Below are positions 24,392 through 51,569 of a stretch of DNA of 64,000 bases, in pieces. Source of the stretch: Apostichopus japonicus (Eukaryota > Echinodermata > Holothuroidea > Aspidochirotida > Stichopodidae); NCBI RefSeq assembly GCF_037975245.1, contig NC_092569.1, positions 10,691,001 through 10,755,000 on the forward strand, in the 5' to 3' direction. Numbering within the stretch: position 1 is the first letter of the stretch; every line of letters begins with the position of its first letter. The notes beneath the pieces were generated by a model. That model saw only the letters and a program-made list of their open reading frames with translations, was not told the DNA's origin and ran no database searches. The translations under genes and the position numbers were made by a program.

Positions 24392-26474
24392 GGAGTTGTT
24401 TAGGATTGAAACGTTGCACTGCTTTACGGCTCTACATTACTGTATCAAATATACAATGTCCATATACATTGTACGCTGTAGTAGTGCATTCCTAACCCTA
24501 ACCCTAACCCTAACCCTAACCCTAACCCTAACCCTAACCCTAACCCTAACCCTAACCCTAACCCTAACCCTAACCCTAACCCTAACCCTAACCCTAACCC
24601 TAACCCTAACCCTAACCCTAACCCTAACCCTAACCCTAACCCTAACCCTAACCCTAACCCTAACCCTAACAGTTGTAGAAACATAAATTCGAATGTATAC
24701 TTTATCATTAGTAATGTTAACGCATAAAGCACGAGCGCTGAAAGCTCGTGCCTGTATTACATTCCATTGAACAAAGATTTCGTGCTGCAGGAGGGGGGAG
24801 GGGGTCTGTAATACTAACTGCGCCAAATGTAACAAAACAACTTCATCTGTTTAGTTTTTGGAAGATATGATAAAAAAAAAAAAATGAGGAATTGTCGAAT
24901 TACGATAGTTCTTGCGATTCCTGCTAATGGAAAGCATCTTCTTAGAATAAAAGACTATCAATAATTACTCCATAATTAACTTTAAATTTGGTGAAGAGAT
25001 TTGGAGGGTGCATTACTGTGATCTTCAACAAGGTTGGGCGTGAACAATACTCGTTGAGTTTCGTAAACTGTCTGGAAACTGACGACTAAAAACATTACGA
25101 AATGAGGCTCCACTCTAGAAACGGTCCACATCATTTCTTTACTTTTATTTGTGAGAATCCTCCTTTAAATGCCCCCACCCCCCCCCCCCAAATCGACGGT
25201 GTTTACATTAGTACCAATTTGGTGTAAAAACAATTAGAATGAATTGTGCGTTGCAAGTATCATTATAAAGCTATAATGTTAACTAATTTCTTGACAAAAA
25301 TTATACCAAATGATATTTGCGAGAAACCGAAGCAGCCAGGGCGGTCAAGTTAAACCAAAATATAGAAAACACAAGAACTGTCTTCATAAATTCGCACAGG
25401 GAAGGCTATATGTAATAGAGGGCGCAATATCACATTTGTAACCAAAATAAATACCCGCAGGCCCCATTGTAAAATGTATAAAATCTAGTCTGTCGAAGAG
25501 CTGTATCGGGGTCGGGGTTGAGGAAACCTCGGTATATATGCATTTTTTTTACTGTAGTTATTGTGGCATATTTATCATAGAGCTCGTTGTACCTGGTATG
25601 TATGTTCTCTCGTCACAAAACAAATAGAAAACAGCTTTTTGACAGATTTTGATTCAATTTATTTATTTATTTCTTACTAAAGTAGTAAAATCCACTAACA
25701 TTGTAGACTATGATATAGACTAAACATGTTTTTTCTCAACCAAACGAATGTTATAACGTGGAAAATTATGAAAGGTTTCAAGTTACTCTTAACATTTCTC
25801 ATCTACTGATTTGAACAGTTTATACGTACATTAAAAAAAAAAAAAAATGGTCGAATCGAATGCATTTATTTTTTGCTGATTAACCTCTGCTTCGCAGAAA
25901 AATCTAGTTGCAGGGCGCGATCCAAAGTAGGTGTGTAACCCCCTTTTTTGTACCCCCCCCCCCCGAAAATTTAAAATTGCTTATAGGCTTATATACTAAC
26001 ACAACCTTGTGTATAGACCTTTTCATAGACCTAACTTATAACCTAATATGCCCCAGACTACAACATTTCACACATCCCCTAGCTGAGGGGGTGGCTAGAA
26101 GAACCCCATTTCCATATACCCTTCCTTTTATAATCTTCTTGTAAAATTTGGTTCGATTAATACTCGCTAGGTTTGTTAAAATTGCCGACCAAATGCAAAA
26201 TACTATTTGAAAGAAAGAGAGTAGAGAGCAAACGCCTTGTTGAAACGCCCATGAATACATGGCACTGCCGTGTAACAGGTTTTTAGGGGCACTGTCTAAC
26301 ATCTGTGTTAATATGCGGCTCTGTTTGTGTGAGTCTAAAGCTGCATTTTGCGTTAGAAATTACATTTTTTTTTTACTTTCGAAATTGGCTTCGGAATCCA
26401 ATGCTATATTTTCATCGCACTGGGAGGGAGAACTTCGGGGTCCAATGTGCAGCTCATACTTTGAGGGACCTAAT

Positions 26475-26535
<61 letters not shown>

Positions 26536-27239
26536 ATATTTATATAGTAAACAAGGAAAACTTTGACAATATTATAAGCGCACATTTTCAGTTATTCAGT
26601 GTTGTTTGAAAAATGGTGAATGTGCCATCGGGCCTTTAACCTGTTACCTATCAGTATCTGTCAGTGTGATGTCTATAGCATATATTCTAACTATATTTCA
26701 AAGTGCGTTGCTATTTACGATTGTACTTTTAATAACACAATTTAGGGCCTGTTATTTTAAGGACGCACAGCGATCACTATATTTCTATATATAACTCAAT
26801 TGAGAGAGATATATGTATATTTATGTCTCCAATTTAAGTGCGCCCTGCGTCACAGGTATGGACTCCCCAGTTTTGATTGAGGTTGGGAAATTAATAGCGG
26901 AAACGACCAATCAAATTGTTCACTTCGATAAACGTCATTGCTCACATGACCGCGTATTTATGCTATACGGTACCTCTTAACAGTATAACATTGCTTGGTT
27001 ACTATATATTTAAAAAATAATTAGCGGCGTGACTATCAATGGGAGACTGAAAGTTGGTTTTTGTTGGGTTCGGTGGGGATGGGGGAGGGGGTCGGGAGGA
27101 GAGGGATGGGAAGTGAAAGTTGTACAGATTTTGCGGATTACTGTGAAACAGCCTAGTGTTTCTTTGCTTAGCTTAAAATCTGCTAATATTATGAAGCTTT
27201 AGTTACATCCGTCGAAAAGTTACACTCTGTTGAAATCAG
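24392..27239. repeat. Satellite unit 5
   Basis: Full unit with the shortest telomeric tract. It carries a one-base deletion in GCATTACTGTGATC (about 25011), at the same place where unit 3's flank starts after its deletion. TA/TG microsatellite at about 26476-26538. Confidence 0.9.
24491..24670 (+). repeat. Interstitial telomeric tract 5, (CCCTAA)n
   Basis: Thirty perfect CCCTAA hexamers. Confidence 0.97.
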
Positions 27240-29972
27240 GGAGTTGTTTAGGATTGAAACGTTGCACTGCTTTACGGCTCTACATTACTGTATCAAATAT
27301 ACAATGTCCATATACATTGTACGCTGTAGTAGTGCATTCCTAACCCTAACCCTAACCCTAACCCTAACCCTAACCCTAACCCTAACCCTAACCCTAACCC
27401 TAACCCTAACCCTAACCCTAACCCTAACCCTAACCCTAACCCTAACCCTAACCCTAACCCTAACCCTAACCCTAACCCTAACCCTAACCCTAACCCTAAC
27501 CCTAACCCTAACCCTAACCCTAACCCTAACCCTAACCCTAACCCTAACCCTAACCCTAACCCTAACCCTAACCCTAACCCTAACCCTAACCCTAACCCTA
27601 ACCCTAACCCTAACCCTAACCCTAACCCTAACCCTAACCCTAACCCTAACCCTAACCCTAACCCTAACCCTAACCCTAACCCTAACCCTAACCCTAACCC
27701 TAACCCTAACCCTAACCCTAACCCTAACCCTAACCCTAACCCTAACCCTAACCCTAACCCTAACCCTAACCCTAACCCTAACCCTAACCCTAACCCTAAC
27801 CCTAACCCTAACCCTAACCCTAACCCTAACCCTAACCCTAACCCTAACCCTAACCCTAACCCTAACCCTAACCCTAACCCTAACCCTAACCCTAACCCTA
27901 ACCCTAACCCTAACCCTAACCCTAACCCTAACCCTAACCCTAACCCTAACCCTAACCCTAACCCTAACCCTAACCCTAACCCTAACCCTAACCCTAACCC
28001 TAACCCTAACCCTAACCCTAACCCTAACCCTAACCCTAACCCTAACCCTAACCCTAACCCTAACCCTAACCCTAACCCTAACCCTAACCCTAACCCTAAC
28101 CCTAACCCTAACCCTAACCCTAACCCTAACCCTAACCCTAACCCTAACCCTAACCCTAACCCTAACCCTAACAGTTGTAGAAACATAAATTCGAATGTAT
28201 ACTTTATCATTAGTAATGTTAACGCATAAAGCACGAGCGCTGAAAGCTCGTGCCTGTATTACATTCCATTGAACAAAGATTTCGTGCTGCAGGAGGGGGG
28301 AGGGGGTCTGTAATACTAACTGCGCCAAATGTAACAAAACAACTTCATCTGTTTAGTTTTTGGAAGATATGATAAAAAAAAAAAATGAGGAATTGTCGAA
28401 TTACGATAGTTCTTGCGATTCCTGCTAATGGAAAGCATCTTCTTAGAATAAAAGACTATCAATAATTACTCCATAATTAACTTTAAATTTGGTGAAGAGA
28501 TTTGGAGGGTGCATTAACTGTGATCTTCAACAAGGTTGGGCGTGAACAATACTCGTTGAGTTTCGTAAACTGTCTGGAAACTGACGACTAAAAACATTAC
28601 GAAATGAGGCTCCACTCTAGAAACGGTCCACATCATTTCTTTTCTTTTATTTGTGAGAATCCTCCTTTAAATGCCCCCACCCCCCCCCAAATCGATGGTG
28701 TTTACATTAGTACCAATTTGGTGTAAAAACAATTAGAATGAATTGTGCGTTGCAAGTATCATTATAAAGCTATAATGTTAACTAATTTCTTGACAAAAAT
28801 TATACCAAATGATATTTGCGAGAAACCGAAACAGCCAGGGCGGTCAAGTTAAACCAAAATATAGAAAACACAAGAACTGTCTTCATAAATTCGCACAGGG
28901 AAGGCTATATGTAATAGAGGGCGCAATATCACATTTGTAACCAAAATAAATACCCGCAGGCCCCATTGTAAAATGTATAAAATCTAGTCTGTCGAAGAGC
29001 TGTATCGGGGTCGGGGTTGAGGAAACCTCGGTATATATGCATTTTTTTTACTGTAGTTATTGTGGCATATTTATCATAGAGCTCGTTGTACCTGGTATGT
29101 ATGTTCTCTCGTCACAAAACAAATAGAAAACAGCTTTTTGACAGATTTTGATTCAATTTATTTATTTATTTCTTACTAAAGTAGTAAAATCCACTAACAT
29201 TGTAGACTATGATATAGACTAAACATGTTTTTTCTCAACCAAACGAATGTTATAACGTGGAAAATTATGAAAGGTTTCAAGTTACTCTTAACATTTCTCA
29301 TCTACTGATTTGAACAGTTTATACGTACATTAAAAAAAAAAAAAAAAGGTCGAATCGAATGCATTTATTTTTTGCTGATTAACCTCTGCTTCGCAGAAAA
29401 ATCTAGTTGCAGGGCGCGATCCAAAGTAGGTGTGTAACCCCCTTTTTTGTACCCCCCCCCCCGAAAATTTAAAATTGCTTATAGGCTTATATACTAACAC
29501 AACCTTGTGTATAGACCTTTTCATAGACCTAACTTATAACCTAATATGCCCCAGACTACAACATTTCACACATCCCCTAGCTGAGGGGGTGGCTAGAAGA
29601 ACCCCATTTCCATATACCCTTCCTTTTATAATCTTCTTGTAAAATTTGGTTCGATTAATACTCGCTAGGTTTGTTAAAATTGCCGACCAAATGCAAAATA
29701 CTATTTGAAAGAAAGAGAGTAGAGAGCAAACGCCTTGTTGAAACGCCCATGAATACATGGCACTGCCGTGTAACAGGTTTTTAGGGGCACTGTCTAACAT
29801 CTGTGTTAATATGCGGCTCTGTTTGTGTGAGTCTAAAGCTGCATTTTGCGTTAGAAATTACATTTTTTTTTTACTTTCGAAATTGGCTTCGGAATCCAAT
29901 GCTATATTTTCATCGCACTGGGAGGGAGAACTTCGGGGTCCAATGTGCAGCTCATACTTTGAGGGACCTAAT

Positions 29973-30049
<77 letters not shown>

Positions 30050-30755
30050 ATATTTATATAGTAAACAAGGAAAACTTTGACAATATTATAAGCGCACATT
30101 TTCAGTTATTCAGTGTTGTTTGAAAAATGGTGAATGTGCCATCGGGCCTTTAACCTGTTACCTATCAGTATCTGTCAGTGTGATGTCTATAGCATATATT
30201 CTAACTATATTTCAAAGTGCGTTGCTATTTACGATTGTACTTTTAATAACACAATTAAGGGCCTGTTATTTTAAGGACGCACAGCGATCACTATATTTCT
30301 ATATATAACTCAATTGAGAGAGATATATGTTTATTTATGTCTCCAATTTAAGTGCGGCCTGCGTCACAGGTATGGACTCCCCAGTTATGATTGAGGTTGG
30401 GAAATTAATAGCGGAAACGACCAATCAAATTGTTCACTTCGATAAACGTCATTGCTCATATGACCGCGTATTTATGCTATACGGTACCTCTTAACATTAT
30501 AACATTGCTTGGTTACTATATATTTAAAAAATAATTAGCGGCGTTACTATCAATGGGAGACTGAAAGTTGGTTTTTGTTGGGATCGGTGGGGATGGGGGG
30601 GGGGGGGTCAGGAGAAGAGGATTGGGAAGTGAAAATTGTACAGATTTTGCGGATTACTGTGAAACAGCCTAGTGTTTCTTTGCTTAGCTTAAACTCTGCT
30701 AATATTATGAAGCTTTAGTAACATCCGTCGAAAAGTTACTCTCTGTTGAAATCAG
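27240..30755. repeat. Satellite unit 6
   Basis: Full unit with telomeric tract 6. Its last 500 bp, from about 30256 onward, collect substitutions against all other units, and this divergence continues into unit 7. TA/TG microsatellite at about 29974-30051. Confidence 0.9.
27339..28172 (+). repeat. Interstitial telomeric tract 6, (CCCTAA)n
   Basis: About 139 perfect CCCTAA hexamers. Confidence 0.97.
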
Positions 30756-31370
30756 GGAGTTGTTTAGGATTGAAACGTGCACTGCTTTACGGCACTACAT
30801 TACTGTATCAAATATACAATGTCCATATACATTGAACGCTGTAGTAGTGCATCCCTAACCCTAACCCTAACCCTAACCCTAACCCTAACCCTAACCCTAA
30901 CCCTAACCCTAACCCTAACCCTAACCCTAACCCTAACCCTAACCCTAACCCTAACCCTAACCCTAACCCTAACCCTAACCCTAACCCTAACCCTAACCCT
31001 AACCCTAACCCTAACCCTAACCCTAACCCTAACCCTAACCCTAACCCTAACCCTAACCCTAACCCTAACCCTAACCCTAACCCTAACCCTAACCCTAACC
31101 CTAACCCTAACCCTAACCCTAACCCTAACCCTAACCCTAACCCTAACCCTAACCCTAACCCTAACCCTAACCCTAACCCTAACCCTAACCCTAACCCTAA
31201 CCCTAACCCTAACCCTAACCCTAACCCTAACCCTAACCCTAACCCTAACCCTAACCCTAACCCTAACCCTAACCCTAACCCTAACCCTAACCCTAACCCT
31301 AACCCTAACCCTAACCCTAACCCTAACCCTAACCCTAACCCTAACCCTAACCCTAACCCTAACCCTACCC
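30756..31370. repeat. Satellite unit 7, partial, inner edge of the array
   Basis: Only the left flank and the telomeric tract are present. The flank differs from other units at several places within 100 bp: one base missing in AAACGTGCAC, TTGAACGCTG, and GCATCCCTAA. After the tract the sequence is unrelated to the satellite. Confidence 0.9.
30852..31367 (+). repeat. Interstitial telomeric tract 7, next to unique DNA
   Basis: About 86 CCCTAA hexamers ending in CCCTACCCCTTACC, which runs directly into non-satellite chromosomal sequence. Confidence 0.96.
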
Positions 31371-32514
31371 CTTACCTATGTGGTATATATGTGGATCTAT
31401 TGTGTAACAGTGTAAAACTGAAATGAAATGCGTACAGGTTGCGATCCATTAATAAAATTATAAAACAGTAAGTTTACCTCTTGTCGGAAATGAAACACGA
31501 CATGTTTCCAAATTCCTCGGCCACTGTAATTCGAAAAGTCTAACTTTTGGCTTTGGTCAAATGATGACAACTCCCGCTCAGATTTCACTATGTTAAATAC
31601 ATCTATTGTTTGGAATGATTGTACTCGTGGATAATAAGATAAACCCTTCTAGTTCCTTTCTATATGATCGCCGATATGAACGCGAAAGATTAAGAAATCG
31701 CTGCAATGATTCAGATTGGCATATTTAACTTTATTTTCTCCCATTTTTCAGTATTTCAATCAATATATGTATTCAGAATGCATTTAAATATTTCTTGTTT
31801 TCATCACGTGATAATTGTTAACTGATGGTTGGTGCATAGCAGGCTTATTGCGATACACAAAAGTAATATTAATTGTAATTCGGAAATCAATGCAATATTT
31901 AGCATATTGTTGAAAAGCGCCACCAATTAATACGTATTGATATAACGCCTTCGATATTAGGATTTATTAAAGACACAATAGGACAAAAAAGGAAAGAACA
32001 AAGCAAAATGCAGTACAAAATCAAAATATGAAAATTATATGAGGGATTGGTCCCACCCTTTCCATGTTTTAGGTGCAGTATAGGTCCTCCAGCATTCAAG
32101 TAAAAAATATAAAAATATGAAACGTAAGGCGTCAAATGGTGCATCTGAGGCATATATAGACTAAATACGGTGTATATAAGTATATGCAAGGTTGTGCTAA
32201 TAAGAACCTTGTACGGTGAGGTTGAAGAGAGAGAGGGAGAGAGAGACAAGGGGGGGGGGGCGGATGTATCCCCATAGTAGTGGTATATCCTTCCCCGGCT
32301 GAATGCATGCGTCCCTCGACTGAACCATTTTTACCCGGCCTACAGTGACACATATCCATTTCATTTGAAATGCAAGTGCATTTGAAATTTAACTTTGGGT
32401 AAGCGCACTTGGGAAAATAAAACGGTTTGTTAACCTCTTGTTTGTTTGCGGCTAATAGCCATCACTAATCAACTTCTTACAAAGTACGCCTTTCCCTCAA
32501 CTTTCCCCGCACCA

Positions 32515-32620
32515 TGAACACAAATTCATAAGGGGAGGGGGTGCCCCCCTCCCCTTTGGAAAATTTTCTATTGCTGAATGCCCTCAGATGCAATTTGGTG
32601 CGACAAAAGTGTACAATGGT
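32515..32620. repeat. Dispersed repeat piece with G-rich/C-rich palindrome
   Basis: AAGGGGAGGGGGTGCCCCCC and its inverted partner, followed by CAGATGCAATTTGGTGC. The same modules occur at about 32840-32910 and 51255-51330, so this is a fragment of the family that is complete at 51190-51569. Confidence 0.65.
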
Positions 32621-32787
32621 GATGTTAATTTACTTCTAAAAAAATGTAATTTTCTAAAATATTTATAAAACAAAGTTGGGATCATCTTTCTCAAGAAATT
32701 TTATTTCTCATAGGTTATAAATTTCTTACAACCAGCCTGTAACTGCAAAATGGTGTTAAACTGTAAATCCTCATGCTCATACATTTA

Positions 32788-33299
32788 CATAGCTCCCAAC
32801 TCTTGAGAAGGCAAATGCTGGTCCATGCCACGAATCGCCGTCCTGGGGGAGGGGTATAAGGGGAGGGGGTGTCCCCCTCCCCTTTTGAATTTTTTTTGGA
32901 ATCCTGGTGATGCCTACATGTAAAATGGTGGCACTTAGAAAGGCTTTTGTCACCCAAAATTTTCTGAGAAATATGCATTTTTTGGTGTGTAACATCAATA
33001 AATTGAATAGTAGGTGATAATTCATTCTTTCCCGTGGCATGAAAATGTTCGCTGCTCGCCCCAATGAAAAGAAATATAGGCTAATTTGAGGTTCAAATGA
33101 TGCTGTAAAGGAGGTTTTATACTCTATTATGCTAAATGCTAAAGAAATGATGGTTGCTTAGTCAAAATTTGATGCAAATTTTTTTATGTATACTTGACAA
33201 TTACAATGCGGTTTTTTCGGACGCTTGTGCGGGTCAGCGGGTTTGGGTGTTAGAATGCGGGTCTAATTCCCGCGAATTGCGGGTCAGTTGGGAGCTCTG
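32788..33299. mobile_element. Short non-autonomous element with inverted ends (hAT-like)
   Basis: Left end CATAGCTCCCAACT and right end AGTTGGGAGCTCTG match as inverted repeats in 13 of 14 positions. CATTTA directly flanks both sides (32782-32787 and 33300-33305). Inside lies a copy of the G-rich palindrome module seen at 32515 and 51255, perhaps a nested insertion. CAGAGCT-type ends suggest hAT, but the flanking repeat is 6 rather than 8 bp, so the class is uncertain. Confidence 0.6.
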
Positions 33300-33847
33300 C
33301 ATTTAATTTTAAACCAGAAAACGAAAAGGTTTAGACTAGTCTACCACTGCTATTCCTCTCGATTTTTTAAATTTCCAATCATATGATTTGGCGGATGTTC
33401 GGAAACACTTTTTGGCTCACCTTTGGGGGGGGGGCCATGGCCCCCCTTGGCCCCCCTTGGATCCGCCAGTGAACTAATATAATATCAAAAGTTTAAGCCA
33501 TTATTTTAGGTACGGCTTTTACTCAAGGGAAAGAGGCTGATGAATGGTTTTTATAAAGGGAGGGGTAGAGCCCTTGGGTCGTTGAAGCCGACTCCCATTT
33601 AAGGAGATAAAACGACTACAAAAGTAACAATAACTAGTAAAGGACGAAAAGGAACAAACTGACATGCGCAAAGAAAGAACAAAGACTGTACTCTATATAA
33701 TTTCTGCTTTTATGAAATTAAAATTTCCCTTCTCTGATTTTTCCCCGTCTGTTAATCAGACATTAATCAGAGGATTATTTTTGATGCTATATGAAATCTT
33801 GTGGTTGAAAAAGAGACGGATTAATAAAAGTGAATTATAAGTTACAG

Positions 33848-34107
33848 GAACTAAGCAGTGACGTAAAAGCATGGGACAATCAAAGCTCACAGGATGTAGT
33901 GCGGTTGGACGCCGCTGTTATCAAGGTACGTGTGCACATGAGAAGAGAGGTATATGGGGGGAAACTACACACACACATCGTAAGCAATACCGCAGTAAAG
34001 GCGTATAATAAATTCATATTTTCATTTCTATTATTTGATCTTTTTCCTTTGTTGTTGTCCTCGATTTTGTTTTAGTGGATTCCGAAGAGAGTGAAAGTAT
34101 TGAGGGG
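33848..34107 (+). other. Two exon-like stretches with good splice signals
   Basis: 33848-33925 (78 nt) lies between TTACAG and GTACGTG and is open in frame; 34076-34107 (32 nt) lies between TTGTTTTAG and GTAAGT. Joined they read ELSSDVKAWDNQ onward without a stop, but joining to the next acceptor (about 35500) gives a stop soon after. They could be 5' untranslated exons of the MAM receptor gene, part of another gene, or chance. Confidence 0.2.
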
Positions 34108-34692
34108 GTAAGTTAATTTTCGAAACTCATATAAACTTCCGACAGCGATGCATCATTTGCAGCATTTTGATAGGCCTATGTGGAATTATATATTATTTAT
34201 TGATTACCGGTATCCTTTTTTGGAAATATTGTACAAAGCTGTTATAGTTAAGCGCGGAGGTGAATCCTTAATGGAAGAAAAAAAAAATCAGTTATTAGAA
34301 ATATGGATATATATTATAGGATTAGAGAAATTTAGCCTCTCTTTTTGGAGGTGATATGGTACATATTCGTTGTTAATACCCTCTCTACACTTCACTGTAA
34401 ATACTAACAAACATAATTCGAACGTTAAATTACAAAATTTTAACCTGAATACTTGTCAGAATTAACATGAATTTCTTTTATGTTGCTGTTCGCAAATGGG
34501 CACCGAAAAAACGGGGTCACATATATTCAGTTAAAATGTTTTTATTGTCGCATCTTGATTTTTCAACGATTTTTGTCCGATATACGCAGAATGATACCAT
34601 GTGACGTCACAATCTTTGCCATTTTACGATTATTTTATAGACATATGATATGTTGTATACTAATAGTCTATACTCACAGAGAGATTTGTTGG

Positions 34693-34897
34693 CAGGCCCG
34701 TAGTCAGGAATGCTGAGTTGAAGGGGCACTTACAACTTAAGGAGGGGTACCAATAATCTAATAAGGAAAGGCACGAACACTTTAAAGAGGGACACAATAA
34801 TCACTCCTGTAACTTGTATAGTTATTGAGCACATGATGATGGCACACATGTGGGGGAGGGGGGAGGGGGAGGGGGGTGTACGGGGCCTACGGACCTG
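34693..34897. mobile_element. Short hAT-like element, degraded
   Basis: Left end CAGGCCCGTAGTCAGG and right end GGGGCCTACGGACCTG form imperfect inverted repeats of the CAGG..CGTAG type. The flanking 8-mers (TTTGTTGG and AATGTAGG) agree at only 5 of 8 places, so the target duplication, if real, has decayed. Confidence 0.45.
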
Positions 34898-35517
34898 AAT
34901 GTAGGTCATTTCATAGTATTTCGATGCATTAACATAGGCCTATGTGTTACCAAACGGACAGGGAGTGGGAGAGGGGGTGGGGAGGGACAGGAGGTGTGGG
35001 AGGGATGGGTCGTCCACCGGTGACAGTCTCAGTTTCTCTACATACAGACATTACCAGTATTAGTTTTCACTCGACAAGAACGTTAAAAGCTAAGCCGGTA
35101 TCTTCGTTTTTTTTTTCATTTTCATCATATTCTCGTAAATTAAGACTGGAAGAATATCTTGTAATATTTATGGAAGTTTTGCATAAGACGAGAAGGGATG
35201 CCGGGCGGGGAAGGAAGGGGGGGGAGGTTGGGGTTCATAATCGCCAAGATTCTATGAAGTAGTGGCCTCCCCCCTATTACACCGGTTACCACCATTTACC
35301 GTAACTTAATCTTTGAGCATGTGTTGTGCATGCATACCTCTAGCTTCTTAGTGAATAGACCCCCACCTTCCATCCTCGGCCCCTCATTTAGATATCTAAT
35401 CCTCTCGTGTCAACAACAAATATTGTTTTTGGTAACACAACAACTCATGTTTAACAATTTCTTTGTAATCATCGTTTTCTTTGTTACCATCGTTTTCAGA
35501 AAGGAAGACAGTTTTCC

Positions 35518-50939
<15,422 letters not shown>

Positions 50940-51180
50940 AGAAGGAGAAGAATAAGAGTCTATTCGGATGATTACGTAATGGGAGAGAGGGACGGGTAGG
51001 CTTTGTGGTCATCTCAGTGGATAAAGAGGGGAAGTGGTGAGGTAGGGGTTTTACCGGGGGTGTGTTTTCATACGTTTCTTGATGTCATAACATATGATGG
51101 GTTGCTATTAACTAAAACTATGATGACTCAAATGTTGTCGGAATGATAAGTTAGAGGTCTTTACAACTTGAGCAACGAAC

Positions 51181-51186
51181 AATAAA
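51181..51186 (+). terminator. Candidate polyadenylation signal of the MAM receptor gene
   Basis: AATAAA, 242 bases past the stop codon. It overlaps the target duplication of the hAT element that starts at 51190, so the transposon was inserted just downstream of, or into, the signal. Confidence 0.5.
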
Positions 51187-51189
51187 TTA

Positions 51190-51569
51190 CAGTGGCGTAG
51201 GAAGGTACTTTTGAGTGGGGGGGGGCTGAAGACTGATAGCCGGCCTGGGGGAGGGGTCTAAGGGGAGGGGGTGTCCCCCTCCCCTTTGGATTTTTTTTGC
51301 ATTTCCAGGTGGCCTCAGATGCAATTTGGTGCAATATAGCACACTTCAACTCCCACTCCATTTTGTAAAGAATTTTGCATTTTCACCTGGCCTTAAATGC
51401 AATTTGGTGCTCCAAATGAGATTTTTTTCTCATTTGGAAATGAAAAAGGGGTTTTCTGACTTGCGGAGCGGGGGGGGGGGGGGCGGAATGATACTTCCGC
51501 CCCCCATATTTTTCACTGGGGGGCTGGCGCCCCCCCCCCCCCCCAGCCCCCCCGGTTCCTACGCCCTTG
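51190..51569. mobile_element. Non-autonomous hAT element (MITE), complete
   Basis: Left end CAGTGGCGTAGGAA and right end TTCCTACGCCCTTG are inverted repeats matching at 12 of 14 positions. An identical 8-bp duplication, ATAAATTA, flanks both sides (51182-51189 and 51570-51577). An 8-bp duplication with CAG-starting ends is the hAT signature. The 380-bp body has no coding capacity but has GC-rich palindromes and two copies of ATGCAATTTGGTGC. Fragments of the same family occur at 32515 and 32840. Confidence 0.85.

Larger units (their letters stand above)
1..31370. repeat. Compound subtelomeric satellite array with embedded telomere repeats
   Basis: Seven copies, one of them partial, of a unit made of about 2.7 kb of AT-rich non-coding DNA followed or preceded by a (CCCTAA)n tract. 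The landmark GGAGTTGTTTAGGATTGAAA recurs at 1, 3067, 6281, 20839, 24392, 27240 and 30756. Spacings are about 2.85 to 3.55 kb once the inserted transposon is removed, and most of the difference comes from telomeric tract length. The non-telomeric blocks are nearly identical outside homopolymers and TA/TG runs, so amplification or homogenisation is recent. No conserved coding region was recognised in the unit; its short reading frames lack recognisable domains. The left edge is cut by the window; the right edge is the junction with unique DNA at about 31370. Confidence 0.95.
31371..35517. other. Unique subtelomeric DNA upstream of the MAM receptor gene
   Basis: First non-satellite DNA. It holds several G/C-rich dispersed repeat pieces (32510-32620; 33410-33470 ending in GGATCCGCCAGTG; 34693-34897), a short-TIR element (32788-33299) and two weakly supported exon-like stretches. 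No long open reading frame with a recognisable domain was seen. The promoter of the gene starting at 35518 must lie here or in an unseen 5' exon. Confidence 0.6.
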
